Positions 47,089 through 58,172 of a stretch of 64,000 nt of DNA are shown piece after piece. The translations under genes were made by a program, and so were the position numbers. The stretch is from Lepraria neglecta (lineage: Eukaryota > Ascomycota > Lecanoromycetes > Lecanorales > Stereocaulaceae). Within the stretch, counting starts at the first letter, position 1. Every line of letters begins with the position of its first letter. The DNA lies in NCBI GenBank assembly GCA_033220425.1, contig CM065646.1:2611501-2675500 (forward strand). The letters are read 5' to 3'. A model generated the notes under the pieces. The model was not told the DNA's origin. It saw nothing but the letters and a program-made list of their open reading frames with translations, and made no database searches.

Positions 47089-47307
47089 TGATCGAGCTTT
47101 GTTGTGGATATGCTACAGTTGTTCAAATGGACTGAGATCATGTGTAGAAGCAATCTTCTAGAGCTTTTCTATTTGCAGTGTCATCTGCCACCTTCGACGG
47201 CAACGACCCCAGCAATTTCTTTCACTGGACCAAACACGCTACCGTTCAGCCGCATACTTTGTAGTCCCTTGATCTTGTTATCGAAACTTGAGTCGAGTGC
47301 AATTCTC

Positions 47308-47988
47308 CTAAGAAGGAGGAGCACCACGGCCTCTACCAAACCCGCCACGAAAAGAAGGAGCGAACTCTCCAGGGGCACCGCCCTCCTTAGCATCTCCCAT
47401 ATCACGTCGTCGGTATCCGCCGTCACCACGGTCTCCACGATCGCCGCGAGGTCCTCCACGTCCACCAGGGCGGCGCTCGCGATCATCACCACCCATCATA
47501 CCCTTGGGAGGAGCGTGAGAGCGCTGTTGCTTGATGTGGGTTGCGGGAACAATCTCAGCGGGGAGGTGGAGCCATTCGCGTAGGTAGTCGAGACCTTCCG
47601 GGGTGAGTGTGTAGTAGTACCATTGCCAGGAGAACTGAGTCTTTAGGTAGCCGCGGGACGTTAGGGATTGGCAGGCTTTGACGACCTGGAGCGAGTTAGA
47701 TTTTGGCAGAATGAGCTGGACGAACATTGCGTACGTAGAGGTTCTTGGTGTCGATTTCATTATGCTTGGGAAGGTTGAAGTCCTTCTTTGCGACGAGCAC
47801 GCCCTCTACAGAGATCTTTTAGTAAAAGTGCGAGTGAGAGATCCTCAAGTGTTGGGCCTCATCGAGGTGGTACATACCACGAAAGAGGTACTCGTGAATC
47901 TTCTTCCTATCGGCCTTGGGGATAAGCCTGGGTATAGATTAGCTCTCTTGCTGCTCCAAGCATCTAGGCAACTAGTAGAAACATACAT
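47308..47988 (-). CDS. RPS10: 40S ribosomal protein eS10
   Basis: Small-subunit protein of the cytosolic ribosome, 166 aa here. Exons on minus: 47988-47987 (the bases AT of the start codon), 47927-47878, 47805-47735, 47685-47308. The initiator ATG is split AT|G by the first intron (donor GTATGT at 47986). The protein reads [39 protein letters not shown], then [20 protein letters not shown] and [19 protein letters not shown], all hallmark eS10. The C-terminal 60 residues are Arg/Gly-rich ([17 protein letters not shown]). The apparent ATG in the large last exon is spurious. Convergent with the M20 gene and divergent from SDE2. Confidence 0.95.
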
Positions 47989-48230
47989 GATCGCGAGTTC
48001 CTGGCGCCTTTCGGGGAATCGCTTTGATCAATGCTGTTGCTCTGCTGGTGGTTGTACTGTCCGTGGACAGCGAAAATTGTGTGGGAAATTTAGACGAAAG
48101 AGCCAAGGCGCTAAAAATTGCGGCGCGCGGCCACTGCCGGTATGTAATGTATTCAGCTCGAAGCCTGTGAGGTCTAACAGAAACCTCAAGATTCGCTCTT
48201 TTCTCATCACTCACCGAAAGGACCTTCAAA
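47989..48230. promoter_or_regulatory. Divergent promoter eS10 / SDE2
   Basis: 242 bp between the eS10 start and the SDE2 start, transcribed apart; must drive both. A GC-rich run (GCGGCGCGCGGCC) lies near 48119-48132. Confidence 0.55.
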
Positions 48231-49130
48231 ATGGCGCCTCACGTAGTGAATGTCTTCCTAACTTCGTTCCCCGGCCTTGGTTTACCTGCTACATTGTCCC
48301 TCCCACTCGATGGCTCCACGTCTATTGCAGACCTAAGGCAACAGCTTTCAAGACGCCTCCCAGATCTAAACACCCGACTTATATTCACTACAACATCTAA
48401 CAGGGAGATATCTTCCTCAGAAGCACCAGTATCGTCATTGCTTTCTAGCGATCATGACAACTTCCTTCCCCTTCGTCTTTCAGTTCCGTTGTGTGGAGGA
48501 AAAGGCGGTTTTGGCTCCCAGCTCCGTGCAGCAGGTGGGCGCATGTCGTCGCGGAAAAAGAACAATCAAGGCGACAGCAATAATTCAAATCGCAACTTAG
48601 ACGGCCGAAGGCTAAGGACTGTCAATGAAGCAAAAGCTCTTGCCGAATACCTTGCGCTGAAACCGGAAATGGAGAAGAAGGAGAAAGAGGCACGAAGAAA
48701 GCGTTGGGAGCAAGTTGTGGCTCTGACGGAACGGAGAGAGGAGGAGGTTCGAAATGGGTCGAAGGGAAAGGTTGATGGGAAGTGGGTGGAGGACAAAGAG
48801 GAGGCTGGAGAGAGGGCGAGAGAAGCAGTGATTGCCGCTATGAAGTCTGGAGACTATCATGACAATCTCAAGGTATCTTCAAGTGGTAGTTCTGGCGGTG
48901 GATCCGGAGAGCCAAGTGAAGAAAGTGAAGACGAAGAGATGGAAGAGCCAACACCAAAACGAACCATCGCCACTTCGGCCTCAAAGCCAACCCCGGCCCC
49001 AGTAAGGACATACTTGGGCTTCGATGAGGATGACGAATTCATGAGCGAAGACGAAGACGAAGTAAAAGGTGACGAAGGCGTTGCAGCTGAAGTTACCAGA
49101 GGCAAGGGCAAAGGAAAAGCCCTGGCTTGA
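48231..49130 (+). CDS. SDE2: Splicing regulator SDE2 (processed ubiquitin fold)
   Basis: Single-exon frame of 299 aa. Residues 1-88 form a ubiquitin-like fold (HVVNVFLTSFPGLGLPATL ... TRLIFTTTSNREI ... LRLSVPL), ending in the invariant processing motif CGGKGGFGSQLRAAGGRMSS: Gly89-Gly90 then Lys91-Gly-Gly. In fission yeast the Ubl is cut off after the Gly-Gly by deubiquitinating enzymes, and the freed Lys-starting C-terminal part joins the spliceosome to promote excision of particular introns (established for the family). The body is helical and basic (LRTVNEAKALAEYLALKPEM, KKEKEARRKRWEQ), followed by an acidic Ser/Glu-rich tail ending KGKGKALA. Start is the only ATG in position. Confidence 0.93.
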   Translation: MAPHVVNVFLTSFPGLGLPATLSLPLDGSTSIADLRQQLSRRLPDLNTRLIFTTTSNREISSSEAPVSSLLSSDHDNFLPLRLSVPLCGGKGGFGSQLRAAGGRMSSRKKNNQGDSNNSNRNLDGRRLRTVNEAKALAEYLALKPEMEKKEKEARRKRWEQVVALTERREEEVRNGSKGKVDGKWVEDKEEAGERAREAVIAAMKSGDYHDNLKVSSSGSSGGGSGEPSEESEDEEMEEPTPKRTIATSASKPTPAPVRTYLGFDEDDEFMSEDEDEVKGDEGVAAEVTRGKGKGKALA

Positions 49131-49285
49131 GTAATGGAATTGTTCCTATATTGGTTTAGCGATGGCGTTCAGGGAGAGAACAAGACTGTATAATAGCTTG
49201 ATACGAATTTAGACCTCAATCATGAACCTTGGATTCCATCCATGATCAAAATTACTAGTGTCGTAACTAAAATGATTATTTACAG

Positions 49286-51386
49286 ATGTCGGCGCAAGAA
49301 AAATTTGCCCATTTGATGGCACCAGCCACTCGCCTTGCCTATCTGTTCAAAGTTCCAAGGGCTCCGGTACCTGTGTTTCTCTGCCCTGTTCTTGCGCCGT
49401 ATACTGGTCCGGTGCATAGTACTCGACGCCGAGATGTACGGATCCAAAAGCGCCAACTTCATATCGAGACCGCCGCAGCACCTGTACATGAGTTGCCCAC
49501 GCCCTCACAATTGCTCGAACTCCCGAGATCATGCCCAGGCTGCGGGGCTTTCACCCAAATCGTTAGTCCCGACCAACCTGGATTCTACAGCACCAATCGA
49601 AAGTCCGTGAAAGCTTTCATAGCCCGCCATGGACAAGCTTCGGGGAGGGGTCAATCTGGAGAATCAGAAACATTTCAGCGCGTCTTAGGTTCTGCAGACG
49701 CGGCTTTGTTGTCTCAAATGGGATTGACTGGTGCGAAACCACCTACAGAAGGTATAATTTGACATTCATGAATTTCGGCTGCGGACTAATAGTTGTATAG
49801 CGTCTCAGAAGCCTTCGACGAAACCTACCCCTATATGTAATCGCTGTCATGACCTGACACATCATCATGCTGGTGTTTCCGTGATCCATCCTACTATCAA
49901 GTCTATCTCAGAGATCATCGCCGAGTCCCCGCATAAATACAACCACATATATCATGTCCTGGATGCAGCGGATTTCCCTCTCTCGCTCATACCTTCCTTG
50001 CAGCGGCAACTGTCTTTGGCTCCTCAAAGATCTTTGAACCGGAGAGCCAAAACAAGCCATTTCCAATATGGGCGGAAGGCCGAGATGAGCTTTATCATTA
50101 CACGATCCGATTTATTGGCTCCAAAGAAAGAGCAGGTTGATAGCCTTATGCCATACATTGTTGAGGTCCTCCGTGATGCCTTGGGCCGAACCGGCGAAAA
50201 CGTACGTCTTGGTAATGTGCGGTGTGTGAGCGCTAAACGGGGATGGTGGACGAAGCAGGTCAAAGAAGACATTTGGAATCGGGGTGGAGGCGGATGGATG
50301 GTGGGAAAAGTAAATGTGGGCAAAAGTAATCTGTTTGAGAATGTCTTTCCTAAAGGTCGATACGAAGACATCAGCATTGGGGCTGTACGCCATGCTGCGC
50401 AGCAAGGCCCTTATTCCGGTCAAGAAGACCTAGAGTCGCAATCCATAGGGGGTCGGGGCCAATATATTGAAGAAAGGACCCAGCGATCATCAGATGAAGA
50501 GAACTCACACATGCTGGGGGACTCGCTTTTGCCTCCTGCACCACCAGAAACGCCGTTTCCCGTGTTACCCTTGGTATCCTCCCTTCCTGGAACTACGGCT
50601 TCTCCAATCAGGATTCCTTTTGGTGGTGGGAAAGGGGAGCTAATAGATCTGCCTGGTCTATCCCGAGGAGATCTCGAAGATTTTGTTAAAGATGATCACA
50701 AGCAAGATCTGGTCATGCGTCACAGAATCAAACCCGAGCAGCTTGTGATCAAGCCTGGCCAATCTCTCCTCGTTGGAGGCTTAGTGCGTATTACACCACT
50801 GACCGAAGTACCTGTTCTTGCCTACCCCTTTGTGCCGATGAAGTGCCATGTTACGTCTACAGAGAGGGCTATTGCAATACATACCCAAAAAGAAGAGTCC
50901 GGGGTGGTCAAGAATGTGAAGCCAGGGGTTGGAAGTAGAATGGACCCAGCAGGAAACTTCCCCTTGAAATGGGACGTTACGAAGCAGCGTGCTGGCCCAC
51001 TCACTAAAAAGGAAGCAGCTGGATTAAGTCCAAAAGTCTTACCGTTCGCCATACTATCAACTGACGTTCTAATTGAGGGCTGTGGTTGGGTGGAGCTTGT
51101 AGCTCAGGTCCGAAAGAAGGACATGGAATCCATCGATGCAATTGGAGACTTCTTCGACGCTCGACCATACCCGAGAGTCGCAATTGTGAGCCCGGATGGA
51201 AGGCATATTGGAGTTCGTCAGCCTATGGGGGCTTGGATGCTGAATCGCAAAGCCGGATTGAGCCAGAAGTCGGCGAGACCAAGGCGCAGCATGAAAGGAG
51301 AGAAGAAAAATATGAAAATAACCCAGCGAAAAGCGGAAGTGTTGTCTGACGTGGGAGAATTAAGATACCCGCCGGCAAATAGCTAG
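49286..51386 (+). CDS. GEP3: Mitochondrial YqeH-type GTPase GEP3 (MTG3)
   Basis: Circularly permuted GTPase, 683 aa, of the YqeH family; yeast Gep3 acts in mitochondrial small-subunit ribosome assembly. Exons 49286-49751 and 49801-51386. Zinc-binding pairs C83-x2-C86 (SCPGCGAF) and C168-x2-C171 (ICNRCH) precede the G domain. G motifs appear in permuted order: TRSDLL (G4-like), VSAKRGWW (G5), GKVNVGKSNLFE (G1 P-loop), and IDLPGLSRGDLEDF (G3). A long insert separates G1 and G3. The C-terminal part (RHIGVRQPMGAWMLNRKAG) fits the family. Residues 1-60 are basic and hydroxylated, suiting a mitochondrial presequence; ATG 49316 (second Met) is a possible alternative start. The TTTACAG before ATG 49286 could also be a leader-intron acceptor. 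Confidence 0.9.
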
Positions 51387-51824
51387 GATTTATACAATGA
51401 TATTTGAGCCACCAGTCTAAACTCCTGTGCTACCACGTTCCTTTTTGAAGCAGCTAGTCTACAACAAATATGTACCTATATTACGCTATACATAATTGAG
51501 ATTCTGTTCTACATCTGTTGAATATCATGGTTCTTCCGTTACTCAGGAAAGGCAGCAAGAGACGATACTCTGCTCTCGAGGGCCAGAACATCTTCATGTT
51601 CTGGCTCAGGAGGAGTGCGAATCAGAAAATTCTCCGCTCAAGTCGGACAAGAAAGTTAAAATTCACTAGATATTACGCATTGGAAGTAGAACATCATAGA
51701 GCCTTGATTCTCTGAGCACCAAGTTATCTTGAAATTTACCGCTAGTGTATATCAGTAATCTATATCGGCGCTTCAATTGCCGACTTGAAGCAAAGAAAAT
51801 GTTCAAGTCAACAATGCAGTAATA
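51387..51824. other. Intergenic, no gene seen
   Basis: 438 bp between GEP3 and mL61, both plus. Holds a short frame at 51518-51715 with basic, unstructured content; not supported. Confidence 0.4.
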
Positions 51825-52536
51825 ATGAACGTCGCACGGCGAATGAAAAAGCTGAAAGCTGTAAGTTTCTCCCCTATCTTGCCTCGCAAAGCAGTCATAC
51901 TAACGGCCTGCGCAGAAAGTCAGTACAGCCTGCAAATCCCTTTCTAGTACACCCTAACTCCTTCCACAGCTACTCGACATACGGATTGGACCCGGAGCAG
52001 CCATTCTATCCAGCGACGTAAAGAAGATCCACCTCGACTTCGCCCGCAAAATCAACGATGGCCACTTCGGCGCCCGTAAAGTCTGGCGGAACTACCTCCC
52101 ACGCCTCAAATACCACAACCCGGCCGTATCCATGACCGTAAACCGCACCGACGATCAAGAAGGTCCCGCAACACTCACAATCCACTTCGCGCCTCCCTCA
52201 AAATCTACATCACCTACAGCATCGCCAGCCCCTGCCTCGTCTACTGACCCATCTACGCCGCCTTCAGATCATAATCCATCTAGAAGGGTAGAGACAATCG
52301 ATATGAAGCATAAGCAAGATAGCGAGATACTGTCTAGGTTATTGGAGTTGACAAAGGCTACACCGTATGAGGCGAGTCCGGATGAGTTGGTGGAGTTGAG
52401 AGAGGTAGATGATAATAAAATGAGGAGTGACAGGGATAAGAAAGCGCAGATGAGATTGAATCAGATTAGGAAGCAGGAAGAGGTTTTGCTTGCTCAAGCG
52501 AGAGGGGCTGGAAAGCTTGAGGGGGCTTCGTTATAA
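51825..52536 (+). CDS. MRP49: Mitochondrial large-subunit ribosomal protein mL61 (MRP49-like)
   Basis: Predicted 200-aa protein of the L51/S25/CI-B8 thioredoxin-like family, a component of the mitochondrial 54S subunit. Exons 51825-51860 (12 codons) and 51970-52536. The spliced start MNVARRMKKLKALLDIRIGP runs into GPGAAILSSDVKKIHLDFAR, GHFGARKVWRNYLPRLKYHN and PAVSMTVNRT, matching the conserved core in which a strand is followed by ARKVWR and LKYHNP. A Ser/Thr/Pro-rich insert (about 95-125) follows, then a charged helix (DSEILSRLLELTKATPYEAS, MRLNQIRKQEEVLLAQ). A possible 3-nt exon inside the intron exists on paper, but direct splicing fits the family better. Confidence 0.85.
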
Positions 52537-52790
52537 GGGTGTGGATGTATAAATTATAGGCATGCAAATTTGGCGTTGGATGAGGCAGTATAAGGGCCAT
52601 CATCTCAATGGGCATAGCTGGCGTGTACATTATCAATGCAATTGAGCGGATGTCTGGTCTAGACTTCGATATTGCTGGTCATTCTCCCCAAACACCGCTG
52701 TGATCTAAGACTGCCATATGCCGAGAAATGCAATCGAGTTGCGCTTTGGACACCTCCACGCTCCCAATTCCGGCTCGAAGGTTCTGACGC

Positions 52791-53392
52791 CTACTCGAGG
52801 TCGACGGGGAAGTTGCCTTTATCTATTTAGGATCAGAAGCTGGATGGGGTACAAAAAGATCCAGTGTTCATACCTCGTTGATCGTCCCAGCGTTCGCACC
52901 AAGCGCTAGGGCAAAGCGATCGGTAGGCAAGGTAGAACTGGGTATGTAGATCAGTACCAGGACAGAGCGGAACAGAGAGGGTTGGAATACCTGACGGCAT
53001 GGGGCGAAGTCCTCGCTTTTAGCTAGGATGCATTTGTGGTAGTCGACGTAGTTTTGCCAGCAGTGCTTAGTCCTATTGATCGTATAAGTACTCAATGCCA
53101 TTGTACGAAGCTATACGAGCACGAACTGGTTCTGGTTGGGGAATCTGGCATCGAAGCCTGAGAACAGCAAATCAGTCAATGGGATCGCTATCATGGCCGC
53201 AAAGCTCCTTGGAGCTTCCAGTGCTCGTGTCTCAAGCTGCAGAGGCTCCTTCTTGGTAGAATGGGAGAAGATGGTAGCTTACCAGCTGCGGTTCACATCA
53301 GTATCTTACACGTAAAGGCCTTCAGAGTTGGAGGACGTACCTGTAACGAACTTGAAGGGCTTAGTCACGAGCTTATCCTCGTCGTCTGCCAT
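52791..53392 (-). CDS. COX12: Cytochrome c oxidase subunit 6b (COX12)
   Basis: Small intermembrane-space subunit of complex IV, 84 aa here (yeast 83). Five exons on minus: 53392-53341, 53157-53127, 53072-52991, 52937-52874, 52816-52791. The protein reads [80 protein letters not shown]. The twin cysteine motifs [11 protein letters not shown] (Cx9C) and [12 protein letters not shown] (Cx10C) are intact; they form disulfides after MIA40 import. Five short exons in 600 bp hide the gene from frame finding. There is one additional Cys (AWCERW) where Ile or Thr is usual. Confidence 0.95.
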
Positions 53393-54878
53393 TTCGCGTT
53401 AGTGACTTCAGAGAGGAAAGACCTGTTGTCTGTCCCAGTACTGATTATGTTTGTACTTGTGGCTAAGGAGTCCTTGGGTGTGGATCATACAAAGACCTTA
53501 CTTAAGCGGCTCAGTCTTGGCAAAGACTAGCGCGTTTAAAGTTAGCTCTGGCCTACACGAAGAAAAATGCTATGTCTTCCTTACGTAATATGGAGAAGAC
53601 ATCATATTACTTCAGTCTTTATAGAATAAGACTGCTTTCGAGCTCAGCTCCTATTACATGCTCTATTGTCCTTGCAAAAGCGCCTTCTCCTTTCCTCCTC
53701 CTCATCCTCCTCCTTATTTAGCGACAGTGGTGTATTTCTTGCCTCCAAATATCTCAAATGATCCTCCATCGACTTTCCCCACCCTTTTTATTCGCTCCAT
53801 AAGCGCAATGATTCCACAGCTGCTAGAGACCACGACCTAGCAAACAGATATCCCTCTTCCCATACCTTTTAAGGTATATCTTTCACTTGCCCCAAGACTA
53901 TTCAGCCTCGTCTTACTCAAAGTCTTCACGCTGTTCTTGTAATCCTTTTCTTACCCTCCACAATTTTGATTAATGCGACCCTCGTTCCATTCAGATCAAC
54001 TGTCTCCTTTTGCTCGCTCTAGTCCCGAGTGAATGGGTCAGCTAAAGTTCTCAACCTCTATACGTTCTTGGGGAATATGGAGGAGAGGGTATGCTAGGCT
54101 ATCTTTGGCAGGCTAGGTTTCTATAGGGAGGTGGCATTAATGGGAGGGATAGGACATCGAGGATTTGTCTGCTTCGGATGTGCTATTCGCTTTTGCCTCG
54201 CCAAAGCCATGTTTGATATCGTCCTTTAAGTGATCTTGTATTCGAGGTTTTCTTTCTGGCTTTAGCATGGGTTGTAGCCAGTAGATGATTCGAATACTCT
54301 TGGATGGCATCGCACAAGCAAGCAGTGTTTATGAAATGCTGTAGAGCAGCCATCGTGGAGTTCAATGGGCTTTGTTGTAAAGAACTAAACGCTATGGTGC
54401 GCCTGGTACCCTAAGAGATATTCACTTTACGAGCTAGAACATCCGACTTCCATAATTTTCACGTCTGTGACTTACTGTGCAGCCTGCTTCTCATACCCAC
54501 CTAATTTCCTCCTTTGCAATCTGCCTATAGTTGAGCGACGCTTTGCTGGTGATCTTCACATTCCCATAACATACGACCTCGGACAACAAGCTCCCAACAG
54601 AAACACTTTCTTTGCACCTGAGTCGCAGCTACTGAGTCTGCGACTGGAAGCTAGAGGTAATACAACCCACCACCGAGATCAAGGCTCTGTCACGCCGAAT
54701 GTATTATCTCTGTTTTGGGGCTTCTACTAGCACATTTCAGGCTCGAAGGGCTAAACGCTTTTTCGAATCAATTGACCTCAGACTCAGCTGTCCATCCTAG
54801 TCCCATCCTAATCGCAGAACCACAACACTTTTCATCCTTCATTGCAGCCCCAAGGCGTATTTCCTTACCCAGTTTGCT
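53393..54878. other. Gene-poor stretch of 1.5 kb
   Basis: Contains the COX12 promoter at its left and the 3' flank of the Dabb gene at its right. A pyrimidine-rich tract with CTC repeats lies at about 53680-53730. No supportable gene; frames are short and unstructured. Confidence 0.4.
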
Positions 54879-55372
54879 TCAATAAACATCAGGCGTGAAA
54901 TCAATGACCTGAGCCTTCTCAACCACATCACCAATACTCTTCAAAAACCCTTGATGCACCGGGTCCTCGGTGACATAATCCCTGTCCTCTATACTCTCGA
55001 ACTCCACCACGAAACCGTGCGTGATGCCGTGCTTGAAAATCGAGTCATTCAGCAAATAAACATTTAATACTGGGCTCTGTTGAGAGGGAGAGCGATTTGG
55101 AATACCTACCTGTATTCCCTCGGGGCTGTTGTCTTTGCCACCAACCGAGGTTTTGAGGTAAGGCTTGTTTGTCGTGGGATGCATGCATTGGTCTTTCAGG
55201 GCAAGCATGCGACGGCATACCTGTTTCGCCAGTTAGGCCATATTCGAAAATCTCTTTGAGATTGGAGAGGTGGAGAGGGAATTTGATGCGGCTTAGACGA
55301 GCTTACATCTTGCACAGCAGTCTGTTGTACTTGAGGTTTGAACTGGAAGAGGACTATATGTACGATCGCCAT
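54879..55372 (-). CDS. Stress-responsive dimeric alpha/beta-barrel (Dabb) domain protein
   Basis: Predicted 109-aa protein made of a single Dabb domain, a ferredoxin-like dimerising fold found in stress proteins and in small polyketide cyclases. Exons on minus 55372-55307, 55220-55110, 55031-54879, in phase. First strand MAIVHIVLFQFKP is the typical Dabb start (IVHIVLFxFK); the last exon gives HGITHGFVVEFESIEDRDYV and DPVHQGFLKSIGDVVEKAQV, with the characteristic THGFVVEF strand and DPVHQ. The C-terminus VIDFTPDVY is also usual. The middle insert (KTSVGGKDNSPEGIQ) is short. Partner and substrate are not deducible; no biosynthetic genes sit next to it. Confidence 0.88.
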
Positions 55373-55670
55373 TCTTGGGTTGCCAAGCATTAGCAGTGTT
55401 GTCAAATTATGTGGATTGTAATTCAAGACGTGTAGGGAATTTGATTCTTGGTGAGTAAGGAAAAACTACGAGGCGAAGGGCCAGGCCTCTATTTATGCTG
55501 CATTTCGGTTAGTGGTTGTGTCCTTAGCTACCGAATACTACAAACAGATGCCGTGGCCACTGTCTATGAATGAGAGCATGAATTACAGTGTCCAATATGA
55601 CTGATGCATATATTTGACACAGAATCCTTTCTACTACATAATATTCTACAGTCGAAGGTCAATCAAGGCA

Positions 55671-56640
55671 TCAATTGGGCTTCTTGAGTGCCACGGCCTG
55701 GAGAATTAGCTGCACAAGACTTAGCACAATGCTTGCTCCACCTATGATTGCAATAAGCTAAAAGGTCCAATACTGCGTCGTATCATGGCGGTGGCGTAGC
55801 AGGTCTTTCCAATTCTTTAGTCTTGCGCCTTTTAGTTCGTCTCCAAGGAGCTTGACCCTGCCGCCAAGTACAGGAAAGTCTCGGTGGACGAAGTAGACGA
55901 AGCGATCTTGAGGTACGAGTGGATGACTAAAAAAGTTCTCAGAGCACAGTGCGTTCAAAAATGGATCGGCATCATTTGACAAAATCGAGCTGCATCTCAG
56001 CACCCCTCGGAGCAGCAGACGCGAAGGTTTCGATTGGCCAAACAGAAGCCGGTACGATAGCAGTGTTTCATTGAGAATGTTCGTGATCTCGTTATGATTT
56101 GCGCGGGGGTCGGAGCTGCTGAGCTCGGTGCTTACGAAGCAGTATAGTGTACCCTCGGATTGTAGCATAGCGGCACATAGTGACGGATAGCGAAAAAGTG
56201 AAAGCGTTCTAGTGGAGCTGTCGTAATCAAGATGTAGTGCCATGGTATCCACCCAACGAGAGTTGACGCGCAGCAAGGTATGAAGTAAGTGTGCATTCGC
56301 TTCGGCTGGGTCAATGCAGAACCCTCTTAATAAACGTAACACTGCGGGCAGTCCGTTTCATCTTATACTGGCCTGGCCGATAAGGGTCTAGGATACGGTC
56401 CTGACCATCCAATATGTATTCCACCTCATAAAACAGCTTGTTCAGCGCGAGAACTCGACGTTCAGGATCACCTTCGGGTAGTCGTTCAAGGGATTCGAAG
56501 TCAGGTAAGTCAGGTGCCTGGATCTTAATTATGACGTTCTGATAGCACTACCACCGTTTAGTAGAAAGACGCTCGCCCTCGAAAGAGAAGGCAGGGCAAT
56601 GAGGACATTCATTAGTTAGATCGTAGAACTACGGTAGTAT
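55671..56640 (-). pseudogene. Decayed gene for a membrane-anchored fungal protein
   Basis: The main intact piece (56342-55758) reads RLLRGFCIDPAEANAHLLHT ... RDFPVLGGRVKLLGDELKGA ... HDTTQYWTF and then stops. Translating on past the TAG gives LIAIIGGASIVLSLVQLILQ, a clear C-terminal transmembrane helix, so the stop probably replaced a Trp codon (TGG to TAG). Upstream, in another frame, comes LERLPEGDPERRVLALNKLF and EVEYILDGQDRIL, joined to the main piece by a one-base shift near 56345. Together this looks like a lineage-specific family with a C-terminal anchor that I cannot name. At least two lesions are visible, so I call it a pseudogene; a short intron at the frame change is the main alternative. 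The TGG-to-TAG change is a transition, as repeat-induced mutation would give. Confidence 0.55.
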
Positions 56641-58172
56641 GACGTGTTCCAGAAGATCGATATATGCTTGCGGTAGCCGAGCAATTAGATGCGTACTGGG
56701 CAAAGTTCTGCCATCCTCACCCACAGCATTACGGCGCTGATACGGTCGACGACGACGCCGCTGACGTAGTGCACGTTCCTCGATGTTCTCCCGCGCCCAC
56801 TGGGTATGTAGTTGGCGCGTACGCAGGTGATATCGCGGTTCTGGTAGTGGTGCTTCCTCTTCAGAAGAAGAATCTCGGTATTTAGGTGGGCTCGAATCCT
56901 CTAGATTACGGGGCGGTACGACCACTTGGATAACTTATTAGACACCTGATTGGGCAGGGCGAGGCCGTAGATGAGCATTCTGCTGCTACGGTCGAAGGAT
57001 CTGCCTCTGCGTATTTTGTATTTCTGCCCGCTGACTTGTAGCAGCAACATCGAGCTTCCTAGCGCTCTAAGCGGTCCTGGCGCGTTTTCCCCTTCCCCGA
57101 TTGGTTATTCTACGGTTGACGGCATTCTCTATAACATCTGTAAGAGCGGTAGACGAATTCTGACGCTTTCGACGGTTTGGACGCGAGGCAGGGGCAGGAG
57201 CGCTATTATCAATATATATCGCAAAAGCAGGCGTCTGGCGCCGCGGACGCGTGATGGTACGCTGGTTATAAACACCATCACGAAGACTAAAGACACCTTG
57301 CGTCCCTGGGGCTATTAAATAGGGATAAGAGGTAACAGCGCCAAATATATATATATGTTATCTGGTCTTTTTAGAGGAGAATGTAAAGGGGCTGACCTCA
57401 GCCCTATCGGGGGGACCCTAAATTCTGGGCCGAGTATGCAAATACGAATTTTATTCGCGATTTCATTTGCTCAGTTCTGTATCGTTTTTCGTAATTTTGA
57501 CAGCGTTAGATAGTACATAGTCTACTCTATAATATGAAGCTCGGGCTTTATATATAACGCTATAATTATAAGGTAATTAGTCGCAAGAAAAGTCTCTGAA
57601 GATATAAAGTCCAAATTTTAGGGTCGGGATTGATATACTTCCCGTACCGAGTCTTGGCGCAGAGTCGCTCGCGAAACACTGGAAATCGTCGTATAACTTT
57701 TGCGCAAATAGATCGATTTCAATTTTTTGACAGTGTTAGAAAGCGCATGCTCGGTTCCGAAACTCGAGAAATTATATATCATATGACGTATGTGGCGCGG
57801 GGCATTGCTGCGAAGAAGTTGTGATGCGTATTCAACTTTTGGTGGTTGAAGGCGCTAGCCGAAAGAGGGAATGCAGAATATAGGGCCATTCAGATTGGCT
57901 GTAAGTGAGGAATTGCTCCGAATTTCGCGATATTCTGAAGAAAGATATACTAAAGGTTAATGTCACGGAATGCCAAGCATATCACGTGATTGGGCTTGGC
58001 ATGGCCCCATATCTAGCACATAGCTTACTAGCTAGCAATCGAGGCAGTTCAACTCCACCATATTCTTGACAGTTAATACGTCTATAATCGCCCTCCTCAT
58101 CTTTAGCTAACCACTCTACTCCACTAGTAATCGGTTTATTCAATTCTTACCAGGTGTAGATATTCCTCATAC
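56641..58172. other. AT-rich relic DNA, unclassified
   Basis: About 1.5 kb with no intact gene. The left half (56641-57330) retains protein-like fragments on the minus strand (Arg-rich REQ-type stretches such as LRQRRRRRPYQRR, and FAIYIDNSAPAPASRPNRR). The right half (57340-57860) is very AT-rich, with two imperfect direct copies of TTTTGACAGYGTTAGA at about 57500 and 57730. Probably the worn remains of a transposable element; I cannot name its family. Confidence 0.4.

Noticed and set aside
45107-53392. Idea that the carbamoylase, SDE2, GEP3, mL61 and COX12 genes form a functional cluster
   Set aside because: They serve unrelated processes (nitrogen metabolism, splicing, mitoribosome, respiration) and have mixed orientation; dense packing of housekeeping genes explains the region.
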